From contig JANRJO010000016.1 of assembly GCA_033763935.1 (NCBI GenBank), positions 101,599 through 165,598 on the forward strand: a stretch of 64,000 nucleotides of DNA. The letters are read 5' to 3'. The stretch comes from DALYJJ01 sp033763935 (GTDB taxonomy: Bacteria > Acidobacteriota > Terriglobia > Bryobacterales > Bryobacteraceae). Positions 56,394 to 64,000 of the stretch are shown here, one piece after another. The notes under the pieces were generated by a model, which did no database searches, was not told the origin of the DNA, and saw nothing but the letters and a program-made list of their open reading frames with translations. The translations under genes and the position numbers were made by a program. Every line of letters begins with the position of its first letter. Within the stretch, counting starts at the first letter, position 1.

Positions 56394-57431
56394 CTAGAAC
56401 CTCTTCGACACGCCCAGCGTCAGCACATAATCCGCAAACGCCGCGTCGCCGTGGACTCCGTTGGCGATGTCGGTGACGCTCCGCCGCCGGTTTCGCTCAA
56501 TCGCCCATGGCACCGAGCAAGAGAACACATAGCCCCAGCGCGTGTACAGGAATCCAGGATCGCCGGAGATCGCATAGCCGGGCCGCCTGAACCCGTTCGA
56601 CTTCCCAATCAGGTCGCGCACCGGCACACCCTCCATGCGCCCGCCGAAGGTCACCACCAGCCCGCGCACGCCCGGAACAGCGTGTGCAATGCCGCCCCGC
56701 ACCAGGTACTGGTCCGACACCGACATCACCTCTTCGCCGCGCCGCCGCCGGAACGTGCTCACGCCGTTCGTGTCCCGCGGGTTGAACAGGTACGATCCGC
56801 TGAAATATCCCATGAATCCCCACTTGAGCGGCCGGTACGCCTGCGTGTCGATAGCGAACCCAACGCCACCGTCACCCGCTTGAATCGACTGGTCCGCCGT
56901 CGCCTGTATGATGTTTCCCGCCGCGTCCGTGGCCGTGCCGAGGGCGTTATACTTGCCCGTCGGCAGCTTCAGGCTGATCCCAACCGCGACGTTCCCCCCG
57001 CTCTCCGTCGGCGGACGAAACAGCCACGCGCGTCCACCGAGCGTCATGTCGCCGATGCTGCGCACGCGGTATTCGCCACGCGGATTGTAGAGTTGGTTCC
57101 GATACGCGAGGAAGATCGGCAAGCTACCGGTCAGGCTGAATCGCGGCGTCATCTGACGTTCCACCGCAACGTCGAACAGATGATAGGTATTCTGAATCTG
57201 ATTGCGGAGCACTTCGCGCTGCTTCTGCTCCACCGTTCCCACGAAATGCCGCGACGACGGCTGGAACCGGTACCCCACCGTGATCACCCACGGCTGGGAA
57301 CCGCGAATCTCACGCGCCGTGATCCGATCCGCGTCGGCCACGCGCGGTCCAACATCGCCCTCGAGCTTCGTCTGAGGATGCGACGAGCCACAAAGCGCGC
57401 CAAGCACGGGCGCGCTGCCTCGGGCAGCCAC
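56394..57431 (-). CDS. Outer-membrane-type protein, coding part after an in-frame TGA
   Basis: A 345-residue open frame beginning at GTG 57431 and resembling a transporter-type beta-barrel (PWVITVGYRFQPSSRHFVG, GNVAVGISLKLPTGKY, QYLVRGGIAHAVPGVRG, YVLTLGVSKRF, ending in Phe as barrels do). This start gives no signal peptide, which a barrel needs. The frame continues upstream through a single TGA (57432-57434) to a GTG at 57509 that does give a good signal peptide (MYRKISLFLPALLALALS). So the full gene is 56394-57509, broken by one stop. See the feature at 57432. It has been translated from 57431, read through, or inactivated. Family not recognised. Confidence 0.68.
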   Translation of the reverse strand: MAARGSAPVLGALCGSSHPQTKLEGDVGPRVADADRITAREIRGSQPWVITVGYRFQPSSRHFVGTVEQKQREVLRNQIQNTYHLFDVAVERQMTPRFSLTGSLPIFLAYRNQLYNPRGEYRVRSIGDMTLGGRAWLFRPPTESGGNVAVGISLKLPTGKYNALGTATDAAGNIIQATADQSIQAGDGGVGFAIDTQAYRPLKWGFMGYFSGSYLFNPRDTNGVSTFRRRRGEEVMSVSDQYLVRGGIAHAVPGVRGLVVTFGGRMEGVPVRDLIGKSNGFRRPGYAISGDPGFLYTRWGYVFSCSVPWAIERNRRRSVTDIANGVHGDAAFADYVLTLGVSKRF

Positions 57432-57509
57432 TCAACCCTGGCCGCTCGCGGGCCTCGATAGCGCTAGTGCCAGCAGCGCTGGTAGAAACAGGGAAATCTT
57501 ACGGTACAC
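57432..57509 (-). other. Signal-peptide leader separated from its protein by an in-frame TGA
   Basis: From GTG 57509, 25 codons encode a typical signal peptide (VYRKISLFLPALLALALS, then RPASGQG) with a GGGAGG ribosome site four bases upstream. The TGA at 57434-57432 is codon 26, in the same frame as the following 345-residue outer-membrane-type protein. A 6-base perfect stem GCTGCC/GGCAGC lies just after it. Explanations are a nonsense mutation, suppressed readthrough or a sequencing error. Confidence 0.65.
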
Positions 57510-57588
57510 CCAGCCTCCCAAAAAGTTTCTCTAGTATCCGGGACTGCCGGCTTTCGGGCAATATGCAATATCTATTAGTCGAAATACA

Positions 57589-58032
57589 CTAGCCCGCCGC
57601 CGTCATCAGCCTCTTGTATCGCGCCTGCATGTCCTCCGGCGTCACGGTCTCGATGCTATGGCCGATAATCCAGCGATGCCCGAACGGATCGCGGATCGTT
57701 CCCGACCGCTCTCCGTAGAAGTGATCGGCGGGCGGATGCTCGATAGTCGCTCCCAGCCGCACCGCCCGCTCGATCACGGCATCCGCATTGTCCACGTGCA
57801 GGTGAACGGACATCGGGCTCGGCTGCCCTGCCTCCGGAGCCCGCACGCCGTACTCCGGGTACTCATCGCTCACCATCAGGGTGATGCCGTTGAAATCGAT
57901 CTCGACATGCCCGACGCGTCCGCTGGGCTCCGTCAGGCGGAACTTCTCCTTGCCGCCGAAGGCCTCGCAATAGAAGCGAACGGCGGCCGAAGCGTCTCTC
58001 ACACACAGGTAAGCGAACAGCTCGTGAACCAT
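57589..58032 (-). CDS. VOC/glyoxalase-like (PhnB-type) protein
   Basis: A 147-residue protein of the vicinal-oxygen-chelate fold. ELFAYLCVRDASAAVRFYCEAFGGKEKFRL (as AYLCVRDASAAVRFYCEAFG) and VGHVEIDFNGITLMVSDEYPEYG are PhnB/glyoxalase-like, with a C-terminal RSGTIRDPFGHRWIIG. The ATG at 58032 is 10 bases after the AraC gene; the open frame to 58074 would overlap that gene and is not preferred. It follows AraC and Ada in one direction. Ligand or substrate is unknown. Confidence 0.87.
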   Translation of the reverse strand: MVHELFAYLCVRDASAAVRFYCEAFGGKEKFRLTEPSGRVGHVEIDFNGITLMVSDEYPEYGVRAPEAGQPSPMSVHLHVDNADAVIERAVRLGATIEHPPADHFYGERSGTIRDPFGHRWIIGHSIETVTPEDMQARYKRLMTAAG

Positions 58033-58042
58033 GCTTTCGAGT

Positions 58043-58825
58043 CTAGGCAAGGACGGGTGTGATGTCTTGCACAAAATTGACCCGTGCGGCGCGGTAGGCG
58101 CCCGGACTCGTCCCAGCCGCGTTGCGGAACTCCCGGGTGAAGTGCGCCTGGTCGCTGTACCCGCAGCCGGCCGCTACGTCGGCCAATTCCCGGCCCGCAT
58201 GAACCATTCCAAGGGCCTGCCGGAACCGTTGCACACGGCAATGCTCCTTCGGCCCGAGGCCCGTCGCCTCACGGAAGATTTCGACGAAGCGCCGGTGACT
58301 GTAGCCCGTCTCTGCCACCACCTCACGTACCGCCCAGCCTTCTGCGAACCTCGCCAACGCGGCCGCCACCGCCGGGTGCACGCCTTTCACTTGGGGCAGC
58401 CGGGCGGCCACCAGATCCTCGAATCGTTGCAGCCGCTCCTGAGCAGAGTCCGGCTCCTGCACCCGCTCGAGCGCCTCACTCGCCTGTTGGCCCCACAGGT
58501 CCGATAGCGTTACGTGGCGGCCGGCCAGTTCCGGTGCAGGTACGCCAAAGACCGCGCGGGCGGCGCCCGGCTGCAGGATCGCCCCCACCGAACAGATCGC
58601 CGCACTGCAGTCCTTGCTATAGAAGCGGTTCCGAGCCCCGGCCGCCACCGCCCATCCGAACTCCTCGCCGGCAATGCGAATGCGTGGACCGCCGAGCCGG
58701 AGCGCGACGTGCATCTCTCCGGTGGGTAAACAACGCTCTTGCCCTCCAGAGGGGCGCGAATCGCAGCACCACACCAGACGCAGGAACGGTAGCAAGGACG
58801 GCCGCGGCGGGCGCATCACGTTCAT
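58043..58825 (-). CDS. AraC-family transcriptional regulator
   Basis: A 260-residue regulator of the AraC family. Its N-terminal 150 residues (FLRLVWCCDSRPSGGQERCLP and beyond) fit a DUF6597-type sensing domain, and the C-terminal double helix-turn-helix (about 160-250) reads VREVVAETGYSHRRFVEIFREATGLGPKEHCRV, then LADVAAGCGYSDQAHFTREF. The start at 58825 overlaps the Ada stop (ATGA), so it is coupled to the repair gene. The long upstream frame is antisense-like. The effector is unknown. Confidence 0.88.
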   Translation of the reverse strand: MNVMRPPRPSLLPFLRLVWCCDSRPSGGQERCLPTGEMHVALRLGGPRIRIAGEEFGWAVAAGARNRFYSKDCSAAICSVGAILQPGAARAVFGVPAPELAGRHVTLSDLWGQQASEALERVQEPDSAQERLQRFEDLVAARLPQVKGVHPAVAAALARFAEGWAVREVVAETGYSHRRFVEIFREATGLGPKEHCRVQRFRQALGMVHAGRELADVAAGCGYSDQAHFTREFRNAAGTSPGAYRAARVNFVQDITPVLA

Positions 58826-59877
58826 CGCCCCGCGCGCTCCCGGTCGAGGATCACTCGTTTCCGCTCCAGCCCCCACCGATACCCGCCGAGCTGCCCGTCG
58901 CCGCGCACCACCCGGTGGCACGGAATGACAATCGCCACGCGGTTCGACGCGCACGCCCGCGCTACCGCCCGGTGTGCCGCCGGCTGTCCCAAGTCCTTCG
59001 CCACCTCACCATAAGACCGCACCTCGCCCGCTGGAATCGTCTGCAGGTACTTCCACACCCGCATTTGAAAGGCCGTCCCCTGCACGTCCAATGGCAGGTC
59101 GAGCCGCGGCCCCACACCCGCCAGATGTCGCCGCAACGCGTCAACCCAAAGTTCGAACTGTTCCGGGTACGGCTGTGCCATCGGTGCTACGGTCGCGTTC
59201 GGATACTCCGCGCGCAGCATTCCTGCCAATTGCTCTTCGCTCTCCCCGAACTGCACAAAGCACAGCCCGCGGTCGGTGGCTCCGATCATCATCAGCCCCA
59301 GGGCCGTGTCGATCGCCACATGCGAAATCGCCACTCCCTTCCCGCCCTCGCGGTACGCCGAAGGGGTCATTCCCAACCGCGTGTCCACGCGCTCGTACAG
59401 GCGGCTGCTCGAACCGAACCCGGCTTCGTACACGGCATCCGTCACGCGTCCTCCGCGCTTCAACTCCCGCTTGAAGCGCTTCAGCCGCCATGCCTCCTGA
59501 TATTCGCGCGGCGTCACGCCCAACATCGCCTTGAACGACCGCTGCAGGTGGAACGGGCTCGTGGCACTCTCCCGCGAGAGATCCTCCAGGCTCACCGTCT
59601 CTCCTGCATGCTCGCGCAGAAAGGCAGCCACCCGAAGCACGCGTGCGGCGGCCGGGTCCACTGTCTCCAGCGGCCTGCATCGCAGGCAGGGCCGCAGCCC
59701 GTCCCGCTCCGCCTCTGCCGCCGTCTCGTAGAAACGCACGTTCTCGCGCCGCGGCCGCGCCGGGCACGAGGGGCGGCAGTAGACGCCCGTCGTCACCACG
59801 CCGCAATAGAACTTACCGTCCTGCGAGCGGTCCCGCGTCGCCATCGCTTCCCAGCATCGATCCGCATTCAGTATCAT
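58822..59877 (-). CDS. ada: Ada: bifunctional alkylation-response regulator / O6-methylguanine-DNA methyltransferase
   Basis: Removes methyl groups from DNA phosphotriesters and O6-alkylguanine, and acts as a transcription activator (351 residues). The N-terminal zinc domain has Cys34, Cys38, Cys64 and Cys67, in YCRPSCPARPRR and LRPCLRCRP; Cys34 is the expected phosphotriester acceptor. An AraC-type helix-turn-helix follows (about 80-170), then the methyltransferase domain with IPCHRVVRG, Cys320 as acceptor. The ATG at 59877 gives the usual start; an upstream frame to 60216 is not real. It heads an operon with AraC and VOC genes. Confidence 0.95.
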   Translation of the reverse strand: MILNADRCWEAMATRDRSQDGKFYCGVVTTGVYCRPSCPARPRRENVRFYETAAEAERDGLRPCLRCRPLETVDPAAARVLRVAAFLREHAGETVSLEDLSRESATSPFHLQRSFKAMLGVTPREYQEAWRLKRFKRELKRGGRVTDAVYEAGFGSSSRLYERVDTRLGMTPSAYREGGKGVAISHVAIDTALGLMMIGATDRGLCFVQFGESEEQLAGMLRAEYPNATVAPMAQPYPEQFELWVDALRRHLAGVGPRLDLPLDVQGTAFQMRVWKYLQTIPAGEVRSYGEVAKDLGQPAAHRAVARACASNRVAIVIPCHRVVRGDGQLGGYRWGLERKRVILDRERAGR

Positions 59878-59946
59878 GACCCGAGAGTACCCCTGCCCGC
59901 TCCGCCGCGCGCTCCGTTTCTTGCGCTCGCGGTACCCTGAAATCTT

Positions 59947-61164
59947 ATGCCAGCACAGGTCGCCGCCTCGGCGCTTGCCGTCCGTCACTCCCGCATCCGC
60001 GAACTCGCCGAGTTCGCCATGGCCATGGACGCCTCCATCGCCGACCCGAAGGAAAAGGTGCTGCGGCTCTACTTCGGCGAATCGAACCTGCCCACGCCCG
60101 AATTCATCAAGCGTGCCGCGCAGAAGGCGCTTGCCGACGGCTTCACTTTCTACACGGAAAATGCGGGCATCCCATCGCTGCGCCGCGCCATCGCCCGCTA
60201 CTACGAGGATGCGCACAAAGTCGCCCTCGACCCGGAGCGCGAAATCGTCATCACCAACTCGGGCGTGCAGGCGCTCAACGTCGGTATTCGCTGCACGCTA
60301 GACCCCGGTGACGAGGCCATCGTCCTCACACCGGCGTGGCCGAACGGGTCGTCCAACGTCGAGATGTGCAACGCGGTGGTGAAACAGCTCCCGCACCCCT
60401 TGCGCGGCGACCGGTATGCCATCGACTTCGACGCCCTCGAAGCCGCCGTCACGCCGCGCACGCGTTTGCTGTTGTACACCTCTCCGTCGAACCCTCTCGG
60501 CTGGGTCGCCACTGAAGACGAACAGAAGCGCCTGCTCGAGTTCGCGCGGAAGCATAATCTCTGGCTGATGGCCGACGAAGTGTACGAGCGCCTGTACTAC
60601 CCCGAATCGGGTCTCGGTAAGCCGGTGCCCAGCATCCTCCGCTTTGCAACCCGTGAGGACTCCGTCATTGTCATCCAGTCGTTCTCCAAGAGCTACTGCA
60701 TGACCGGCTGGCGCATCGGCTGGCTCGTCGCCCGCAAGGACCTAGCGGAGCGCGCGGCCCGTCTCAACGAGTTCATCATCTCCCACGCCCCGAGCTTCGG
60801 GCAACGCGCGGCGGAAGAGGCGCTGCTGTGGGGCGAGCAGTTCGTCAAGGAGATGCTCGTTCGCCTCAAACAGAATCGCGATCTCTGCATTGCGCTGCTG
60901 TCGAAGGTCGCGGGCGTCACCGTGCCCAAACCCGAGGGCGCGTTCTACCTGTTCCCGAAGATCGCCGGCCTCACGGACTCCTTCGCCTTCTGCAAGCAGT
61001 TGTTACTGGATACCAAGGTGGGCCTGGCGCCGGGAGTCGCATTCGGCGAAGGCGGCGAAGGCAGCGTCCGTCTTTGCTATGCGGCCGAACGGGAGATTCT
61101 CGAACGCGCGCTGCCCAAAATCGCGGAGTTTGCCGCCGACTTCAGCGCGGCGCCGCGGCGGTAA
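59947..61164 (+). CDS. PLP-dependent aminotransferase, class I
   Basis: A 405-residue fold-type I aminotransferase. The Asn lies in YTSPSNPLGW, Asp in LMADEVYERLYY, and the PLP lysine in SFSKSYCMTGWRIGW. An N-terminal extension of about 20 residues precedes the usual start, LRLYFGESNLPTPEF. It resembles the AspC/AAT-like branch; the amino acid is not fixed. The ATG at 59947 is well placed, divergent from Ada. The last 23 bases overlap the kinase gene on the other strand. Confidence 0.9.
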   Translation: MPAQVAASALAVRHSRIRELAEFAMAMDASIADPKEKVLRLYFGESNLPTPEFIKRAAQKALADGFTFYTENAGIPSLRRAIARYYEDAHKVALDPEREIVITNSGVQALNVGIRCTLDPGDEAIVLTPAWPNGSSNVEMCNAVVKQLPHPLRGDRYAIDFDALEAAVTPRTRLLLYTSPSNPLGWVATEDEQKRLLEFARKHNLWLMADEVYERLYYPESGLGKPVPSILRFATREDSVIVIQSFSKSYCMTGWRIGWLVARKDLAERAARLNEFIISHAPSFGQRAAEEALLWGEQFVKEMLVRLKQNRDLCIALLSKVAGVTVPKPEGAFYLFPKIAGLTDSFAFCKQLLLDTKVGLAPGVAFGEGGEGSVRLCYAAEREILERALPKIAEFAADFSAAPRR

Positions 61165-63583
61165 GCGCCGTCTCGCACTCCCAGATCTCGCGCCGCAGCA
61201 TCTCGCCATTTAAGCGCGCGCCGGCGAAGAACCGCGTATTCAGCTTCCCGCGCCGTTCAATCGGCTCAATCAAGCCGAGCGACTTCCGGAACGCATCCCG
61301 GGCGTTCTCGAGGGCCTCGCGTCCGCCGCCTTCCTTCGCTCTCGCCTTGTGCACCTGCCCCAGCACCGAGTACCCCAACCCGAGCGCCGTATGCGCAAAC
61401 ACGTCGTTCGGGTCGATCGCCGCCACCGCCGTGTTCAGCGCAATCGCCTCATGGGCGTAAGGCAACCCCTCGCTCGGCTTCCCCTGCGCCACGTGCAGCC
61501 GCGCCATCGTGCGATAACTGTCCGCCAGGAAGTTCTTCACGCGGATATCCTGCGGGTCCGCCTCGTGCATCTTCTTGCGCTCCTCGAGCGCCCGCCGCGC
61601 CTGTCTCAACGCCTGGGCCAGTTCGTTTCGCTGTTCATGCAGGATGCCGATCTGCGCGTAGCTGCGAGCCATCTCGAAGCGAACCTGAGCGTCATTAGGA
61701 TTCTTCTTCAGATACTCTTCCTGGACGGCGATGCTCTCCTCGTACTCCTTCCGCCCGTCGCGCATCGGCAGATGCGACAACGCCCAGCCCAGCCGGCTGT
61801 GGGCCGACGCCCAGTTCATCAGCGCCAGCGGCTCGCCCCGGTCCGCCAGTTTCTTCCAAATCGCTGCCTCGCGCCGCCGGTAGTCCGCAATCTTCGCCCA
61901 GTCGTCCTTGCCGACTAACGGGCGAACGATCGCCGCGTAGCCGGCCGCCTGCTCCTTCAACGCCGTCGCGTCATCCGGTTGCTCGGCTGCCACCTGTTCC
62001 CGCAGCCGGATCGACTCCTGCATCTGCAGGATGCTCTGGTCCACCTCGCCGACCGCCAGTAGCATGTCGCCGACACTGGAAAGACTCTGCGCCAGCTCGC
62101 GCCGCGCTTCCACCGACTTGCGGTCCCGCTCATACAAACCCTGCCGGATGCGCAGTGCCTTGCGATAACTGGCTAACGCGTCCGCCGACCTGCCCAGGTT
62201 CGCGTTGAACGATCCGCCGAGGATATCGCCCACCTTCTGATATGCCGCCGCGAGCTCCCGCTGCAGCGCTGGATCTCCGGTCGATTCGTCCGCCAGCCCG
62301 TCCAGGTATGTCAGCCCTAGCTGCACGATGCGCTCCCGCGCCGGCGTGGCGCCGGGCAGCCGCGAAATCGACCCGTCAATCTCGAACAGAAACGCGTTCG
62401 CAATCTGCCGCAGTTCCACGAAGCGCCGCCGCGCCCGCTCCGCCTGCCAGCGCGTAGCCACAATCCCCGCCACCAACGACAGCACCACCAGCGCGCCTGC
62501 CGCCACCGAGAACCGGTTCCGCTGCACAAAGCGCCGCAGGCGGTACGTGACCGTGTCTTTCCGCGCGATGACGGGCCGCCCGCCGAGATACCGCAAGAGG
62601 TCGTCGCTGAACTGTTCGACAGACGAATATCGCCGCTCCGGCTCCTCGCGCAACGCCATCGAAACCACCGCATCCAAGTCGCCCGGGAGCTTGGTCAACA
62701 GCTTGTGACTCTCGGCGGAGCGCGGCGGCCGCGTCCCGGTAATCAGCTCGTGCAGAATGACGCCCAGCGAATAGATGTCGCTGGCCGTCGTAATCCGGCC
62801 GCCCCGCAGTTGCTCGGGGCTTGCGTAATCGGGCGTCAGCGCCCGGAACTTGTGCGTGGCGCTCAAGTCGTCCGCGGGGTTCAGCATCTCCGCTACCAGC
62901 AGTTTGGCAATGCCGAAATCGAGCAGCTTGGGCTCCCCGTCAGACGTCATCATGATGTTGCCCGGCTTAAGGTCGCGGTGCACCACCAGGTTGCGATGGG
63001 CGTATGCCACCGCCGAACATACTTTGCGGAAGAGCCGGATCCGGTCCTCGCGTGTCAGTTTCTGGGACTCCGCGAAGTCCAGGATGTTCTGGCCCTCAAT
63101 GAACTCCATCACGAAGTACGGGGAGCCGTTCTCCGTCGTGCCGCCGTCCAGCATGCGGGCGATGAACGGATGGTCCAGGCTGGCCAGAATCTGCCGCTCG
63201 TTTCGGAACCGCCGTTGAATGGCCTCCGAATCGAGCCCGCGCTTCACCAGCTTGATTGCCACCTGTTTCTGGAACTCGTCGTCCGCCCGAATGGCGCGAT
63301 ACACGGTTCCCATGCCGCCCCGGCCTACCTCAAAAAGCACCAGGTACGGCCCGATCCGGCGACCCTCCAGGCTGTCCTCGGACACCGCCTGCAAAAGGTT
63401 GGGAACCGCCGGCTTCTCCATGATGGTCGAGGCGTCCTGGTAGGAAGCAATGAGCGATTCCACCTCTTCGCGCATCGCCGTGTCCGGACACTCGTGGTCC
63501 AGGAAAGCGGACCGCTCCCCCGGCGGCAGGTCGACGGCGCGGTCAACCAGCTCCTTTACCCTCTGCCAGACACCAGGGGCCAT
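61142..63583 (-). CDS. Ser/Thr protein kinase with TPR repeats, membrane-anchored
   Basis: An 813-residue Hanks-type kinase. The glycine loop is GRGGMGTVY (about 88-96), the ATP lysine is Lys111 in VAIKLVKRG, the catalytic loop is HRDLKPGN (His202, Asp204), DFG is at 222-224, and SPEQLRGG follows. A transmembrane helix (about 392-412, FSVAAGALVVLSLVAGIVA) and then helical TPR repeats (about 440-790) complete it, as in many acidobacterial kinases. The C-terminal TPRs are expected outside the membrane. The start at 63583 fits the family N-terminus (VKELVDRAVDLPPGERSAFL); the frame to 63682 is extra. Confidence 0.92.
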   Translation of the reverse strand: MAPGVWQRVKELVDRAVDLPPGERSAFLDHECPDTAMREEVESLIASYQDASTIMEKPAVPNLLQAVSEDSLEGRRIGPYLVLFEVGRGGMGTVYRAIRADDEFQKQVAIKLVKRGLDSEAIQRRFRNERQILASLDHPFIARMLDGGTTENGSPYFVMEFIEGQNILDFAESQKLTREDRIRLFRKVCSAVAYAHRNLVVHRDLKPGNIMMTSDGEPKLLDFGIAKLLVAEMLNPADDLSATHKFRALTPDYASPEQLRGGRITTASDIYSLGVILHELITGTRPPRSAESHKLLTKLPGDLDAVVSMALREEPERRYSSVEQFSDDLLRYLGGRPVIARKDTVTYRLRRFVQRNRFSVAAGALVVLSLVAGIVATRWQAERARRRFVELRQIANAFLFEIDGSISRLPGATPARERIVQLGLTYLDGLADESTGDPALQRELAAAYQKVGDILGGSFNANLGRSADALASYRKALRIRQGLYERDRKSVEARRELAQSLSSVGDMLLAVGEVDQSILQMQESIRLREQVAAEQPDDATALKEQAAGYAAIVRPLVGKDDWAKIADYRRREAAIWKKLADRGEPLALMNWASAHSRLGWALSHLPMRDGRKEYEESIAVQEEYLKKNPNDAQVRFEMARSYAQIGILHEQRNELAQALRQARRALEERKKMHEADPQDIRVKNFLADSYRTMARLHVAQGKPSEGLPYAHEAIALNTAVAAIDPNDVFAHTALGLGYSVLGQVHKARAKEGGGREALENARDAFRKSLGLIEPIERRGKLNTRFFAGARLNGEMLRREIWECETALTAAAPR

Positions 63584-63748
63584 CCCCCGCCAGTGTAACA
63601 ACCAACCTTCGCTGTGTAGTGCGGAAAATGCCCCAACGCCGACGGCGCCATCGCCTGATGCTGCGTAACCCTGCCCATTCACCTGAGGAAAGCTCTTTGC
63701 CCGCTGTCACTTAGCGCTGGCCTTCGAATTGCATTTCGATATTGCACT

Positions 63749-64000
63749 ATGGCTTACGTAATCGTTGACGGCTGCACCAAAGACGCTCTCTGCATCGACG
63801 CCTGCCCTGCCGACTGCATTCACCCCAAGCCGGGCGACGCCGACTTCGAAACCGCCCCTCAGCTCTACGTCGATTCCGCGGAGTGTATCGACTGCGGAGC
63901 CTGCGTTCCGGTGTGCCCGACCAACTCGATTTTCCCGGTTGAAGACGTTCCGGCCGACAAGGCTGACTTCGTCGCCAAGAACGCCGCTTACTTCAACTAA
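63749..64000 (+). CDS. Ferredoxin, 7Fe (3Fe-4S + 4Fe-4S) type
   Basis: An 83-residue electron carrier, complete to its TAA at the window end. The first cluster motif has Cys9, Cys15, Cys19 and Cys23 in GCTKDALCIDACPADC, with the spaced-out pattern of a 3Fe-4S site; the second has C-x-x-C-x-x-C-x-x-x-C in CIDCGACVPVC. It resembles FdxA-type 7Fe ferredoxins of actinobacteria and other soil bacteria. It lies divergent from the kinase gene. Its redox partner is unknown. Confidence 0.95.
   Translation: MAYVIVDGCTKDALCIDACPADCIHPKPGDADFETAPQLYVDSAECIDCGACVPVCPTNSIFPVEDVPADKADFVAKNAAYFN

Noticed and set aside
57411..57434. A possible selenocysteine insertion element after the in-frame TGA
   Set aside because: The stem GCTGCC/GGCAGC has a 3-base loop and starts almost at the TGA; bacterial elements have a larger loop with specific bases. 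Not enough support.
1..64000. tRNA, rRNA, insertion sequences and prophage genes
   Set aside because: No tRNA-like cloverleaf, transposase motif or phage structural gene was seen in the gaps or on either strand; the ORF6N gene alone is not enough to call a mobile element.

Overview
The window is GC-rich, densely coded chromosomal DNA, most likely from an Acidobacteriota member of the Solibacter/Bryobacter type. The strongest clue is the pair at 52875-55911: a PadR-family repressor followed by a duplicated FtsX/MacB-type permease with no ATPase, the arrangement known as the acidobacterial PadR regulator plus ADOP permease. Fused TPR Ser/Thr kinases, SpoIIE phosphatase clusters and a protein with the acidobacterial TolB-like N-terminal architecture fit the same origin. 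I see no rRNA, tRNA, CRISPR array, insertion sequence or phage block.

Layout. 1-2047: two overlapping GT4 glycosyltransferases, the first cut by the window edge. 2102-3490: an Rrf2/CymR-like regulator with cysteine synthase. 3694-6074: DUF72 protein, single-domain response regulator, exported RraA-fold protein. 6078-8935: a translationally coupled pair, a secreted protein with kinase-like catalytic motifs and an Omp85-type barrel without POTRA domains. 9051-10517: GH29 fucosidase. 10533-15424: TetR regulator and a four-gene efflux system (permease, ATPase, adaptor, TolC-like) with two matching TetR-type operators. 15438-17821: serine hydrolase divergent from a LysR regulator. 18482-25781: a five-gene partner-switching cluster with three SpoIIE phosphatases, one STAS protein and one RsbW-like kinase. 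25822-28996: an ORF6N gene carrying two in-frame palindromes and a probable frameshift, and two MFS transporters. 28947-32675: flavin oxidoreductase, zinc-ribbon protein, HIT protein, SDR, metallo-beta-lactamase-fold hydrolase.

32749-38400 looks like an envelope and general-stress island: a 57-residue hydrophilic protein coupled to a DUF4142 protein, a TolB-like protein, GlsB, an ECF-type sigma factor, a 49-residue lmo0937-type membrane protein, DUF1328, a DUF3341/GSP17M-like protein and an SRPBCC protein. 38484-45817: inositol-phosphatase family enzyme, acyl-CoA synthetase, aminotransferase, CBS protein, PQQ-type propeller, small lipoprotein, PdxH. 45899-50549: a Tudor-like small protein and purQ-purL-purF without purS. 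50559-52687: a secreted beta-propeller protein and an Ig-like protein. 55897-64000: TlpA-like thioredoxin, an outer-membrane protein gene whose signal peptide is separated from the rest by an in-frame TGA, a VOC-AraC-Ada operon, an aminotransferase, a TPR Ser/Thr kinase and a 7Fe-type ferredoxin.

The parts most worth following up are the secreted kinase-like/Omp85 pair, the ORF6N palindromes with the displaced N-terminus, the in-frame TGA gene, and the three-phosphatase partner-switching module. All family assignments come from reading motifs by eye; no database search was run.
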